Positions 4,372 to 5,321 of a stretch of DNA of 5,321 nucleotides are shown here, piece after piece. The stretch covers positions 1,900-7,220 of the forward strand of contig PMLI01000182.1 in assembly GCA_003158835.1 (NCBI GenBank), in the 5' to 3' direction. The notes under the pieces were generated by a model. The model was not told the DNA's origin. It made no database searches and saw only the letters and a list, made by a program, of their open reading frames with translations. The stretch comes from Acidimicrobiaceae bacterium. GTDB taxonomy: Bacteria; Actinomycetota; Acidimicrobiia; Acidimicrobiales; Palsa-688. The position numbers and the translations under genes were made by a program. Position 1 is the stretch's first letter. Every line of letters starts with the position of its first letter.

Positions 4372-5321
4372 TGTCCGGCGCCGAGGAGGCTGAGGAAGAC
4401 GGCTCGATCGGGGCCCCGTCAGGCGTCCACGTGGCCGCGCCGGCGCCGCGGCCCGATCTGCGGAACGGGTACCAGCGTCCGTCCCGGCCGAGACGAAGCT
4501 GCCGGTCCGCCCGCGTCACCCGGTTGTGCCGGACCGTCGCATGCCCACCGAGCAGTGCCCGTCCTCTAATCATCGGCTCGCGTCCCGCGTCCCAGTCCTG
4601 TTGCAGGACGAAGAGCCCCTCGCTGCCTCCGTCTCGCCACGCCAGGGCCTGGTTCAGGAGGTCTCGGGCGGGGACGCCGGCCACCGAGGCCAGTTCGGGA
4701 AGGTCGCCTTGCCCACCTGCCGGCGGGCCGAGCATCGCCGCGGCGCGCCGGGCCAGGTCAGCCGGGGCCGAAAGCTCGAGGCCCGTGCTCCGCTCACCGT
4801 GCGCCATCTCCCAGGCCCGTTGCGCGGCATCGCTGGCCAGCCGCTGCAGCGACGTCGCAGTAAGGCCCGAGCCGGCTGGCGGATCCACCGCCAGCACGGT
4901 CGGCCTCCCGGGCTTGGGCGGTGGTAGGGGGACTGCTGGCATCGGCGGGGCACCACCGGCCGAAACAGTTGCCCACCGCGCCCACGCCTCGCGGGCGTCG
5001 ACGCCGGAGTCGGTGTCCGAGGATGCCGCCTGCTCAGAGCCCACGCCGCCGACGCCGCCCACGCCGCCCACGCCCCGCCGCGCTCGCCGCCCCCGGCCCC
5101 CGTCGCCGGCTGCGTCACCCTGCCCTCGCAACCGCCGCCCCCCGTCCTCGGCCACGCCCCCTCCGTCGGCCGCCCGCCGGGCCCTCAACCCCGCCAGCAA
5201 GCTGTCCCGGTCCCGCCCCCGCATCAGGAACAGGAGGAACGGGTCCGCGTCCAGCGTGTCCGCCACCAAGTAGCACACGGCCGCGGAATGCTTGCAGGGG
5301 TCGGCCCAGTCCGGGCATGAG
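4364..5321 (-). CDS. SWIM zinc-finger protein, N-terminus cut off by window edge
   Basis: This leftward gene is open to the right edge; 318 residues are visible, ending at TAG 4366-4364. The first residues are SCPDWADPCKH, the end of a SWIM zinc finger (C-x-C-x6-C-x-H). The first Cys codon falls at the edge, and base 5321 fits its third position. The motif continues as the actinobacterial form AVCYLVADTLDADPFLLFLMRGR (14-36). Residues about 50-95 form a Gly/Arg/Asp-rich low-complexity linker with a GVG repeat; a Pro-rich stretch follows at about 115-135. The C-terminal part carries conserved family segments: LTATSLQRLASDAAQRAWEM, DLARRAA, ALAWRDGGSEGLFVL, and NRVTRADRQLRLGRDGRWYPFR near the end. 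SWIM domains bind DNA or protein partners. In actinobacteria such proteins commonly sit beside SNF2-family helicases, so a helicase subunit role is inferred. A GTG at 5278 would begin inside the zinc finger and is rejected as the start. Confidence 0.9.
   Translation of the reverse strand, partial: SCPDWADPCKHSAAVCYLVADTLDADPFLLFLMRGRDRDSLLAGLRARRAADGGGVAEDGGRRLRGQGDAAGDGGRGRRARRGVGGVGGVGGVGSEQAASSDTDSGVDAREAWARWATVSAGGAPPMPAVPLPPPKPGRPTVLAVDPPAGSGLTATSLQRLASDAAQRAWEMAHGERSTGLELSAPADLARRAAAMLGPPAGGQGDLPELASVAGVPARDLLNQALAWRDGGSEGLFVLQQDWDAGREPMIRGRALLGGHATVRHNRVTRADRQLRLGRDGRWYPFRRSGRGAGAATWTPDGAPIEPSSSASSAPDMT
5040..5075. repeat. 9-bp tandem repeat encoding Gly-Val-Gly-Gly in the SWIM linker
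   Basis: Four head-to-tail 9-bp units, close to CCCACGCCG on the plus strand with one or two substitutions in units two and four, encode the GVG-GVG-GVG-GVG run (residues 83-94 of the visible SWIM protein). Units keep the frame, so copy-number change would alter linker length without a frameshift. Confidence 0.8.

Noticed and set aside
4371..5273. 300-residue plus-strand frame opposite the SWIM gene
   Set aside because: Its product is Pro/Arg/Ser-rich low complexity, while the minus strand carries the SWIM motif and conserved C-terminal segments.

Overview
The window is G+C-rich DNA (roughly two thirds G+C or more by eye) that looks chromosomal and actinobacterial. The evidence is GTG starts, third-position G/C codon choice, an actinobacterial/Gram-positive type LexA box, and three gene families typical of Actinomycetota: a DUF222 (13E12-type) HNH protein, a SWIM zinc-finger protein and a chloramphenicol-phosphotransferase-like kinase. 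No taxon can be named from this sequence alone. There are no tRNAs, rRNAs, CRISPR arrays or insertion sequences that I can support.

Layout, left to right. (1) Positions 1-786, minus strand: the N-terminal 262 residues of a secreted protein with a signal peptide, a fibronectin-III-like domain and the start of a DUF6923-like repeat domain; its C-terminus lies off the left edge. (2) 787-1172: divergent intergenic region with weak hairpins and a possible 18-residue leader ORF (1035-1091). (3) 1173-2291, plus: a two-domain enzyme in which a complete chloramphenicol-phosphotransferase-like P-loop kinase (residues 1-178) is joined to a complete GrpB/UPF0157 domain (about 188-372). (4) 2292-2450: a strong sigma-70-type promoter (TTGACA, 18 bp, TACAAT) whose spacer contains a perfect LexA/SOS box, followed by a leader with two G+C-rich hairpins and a good ribosome binding site. 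(5) 2451-3599, plus: a DUF222-HNH endonuclease family protein, predicted to be DNA-damage inducible. (6) 3600-4363: about 760 bp without a convincing gene, between convergent genes, containing four stem-loops, the best an 11-bp perfect inverted repeat. (7) 4364-5321, minus: a SWIM zinc-finger protein whose N-terminus lies off the right edge.

The genes do not form one operon: each plus-strand gene appears to be a separate unit and the two outer genes read leftward. The clearest regulatory statement is that the HNH gene has its own SOS-controlled promoter. The SWIM protein is of the type that accompanies SNF2-family helicases in actinobacteria, so a helicase gene is predicted beyond the right edge. 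The most unusual object is the kinase-GrpB fusion. I see no multi-gene system that is clearly new.
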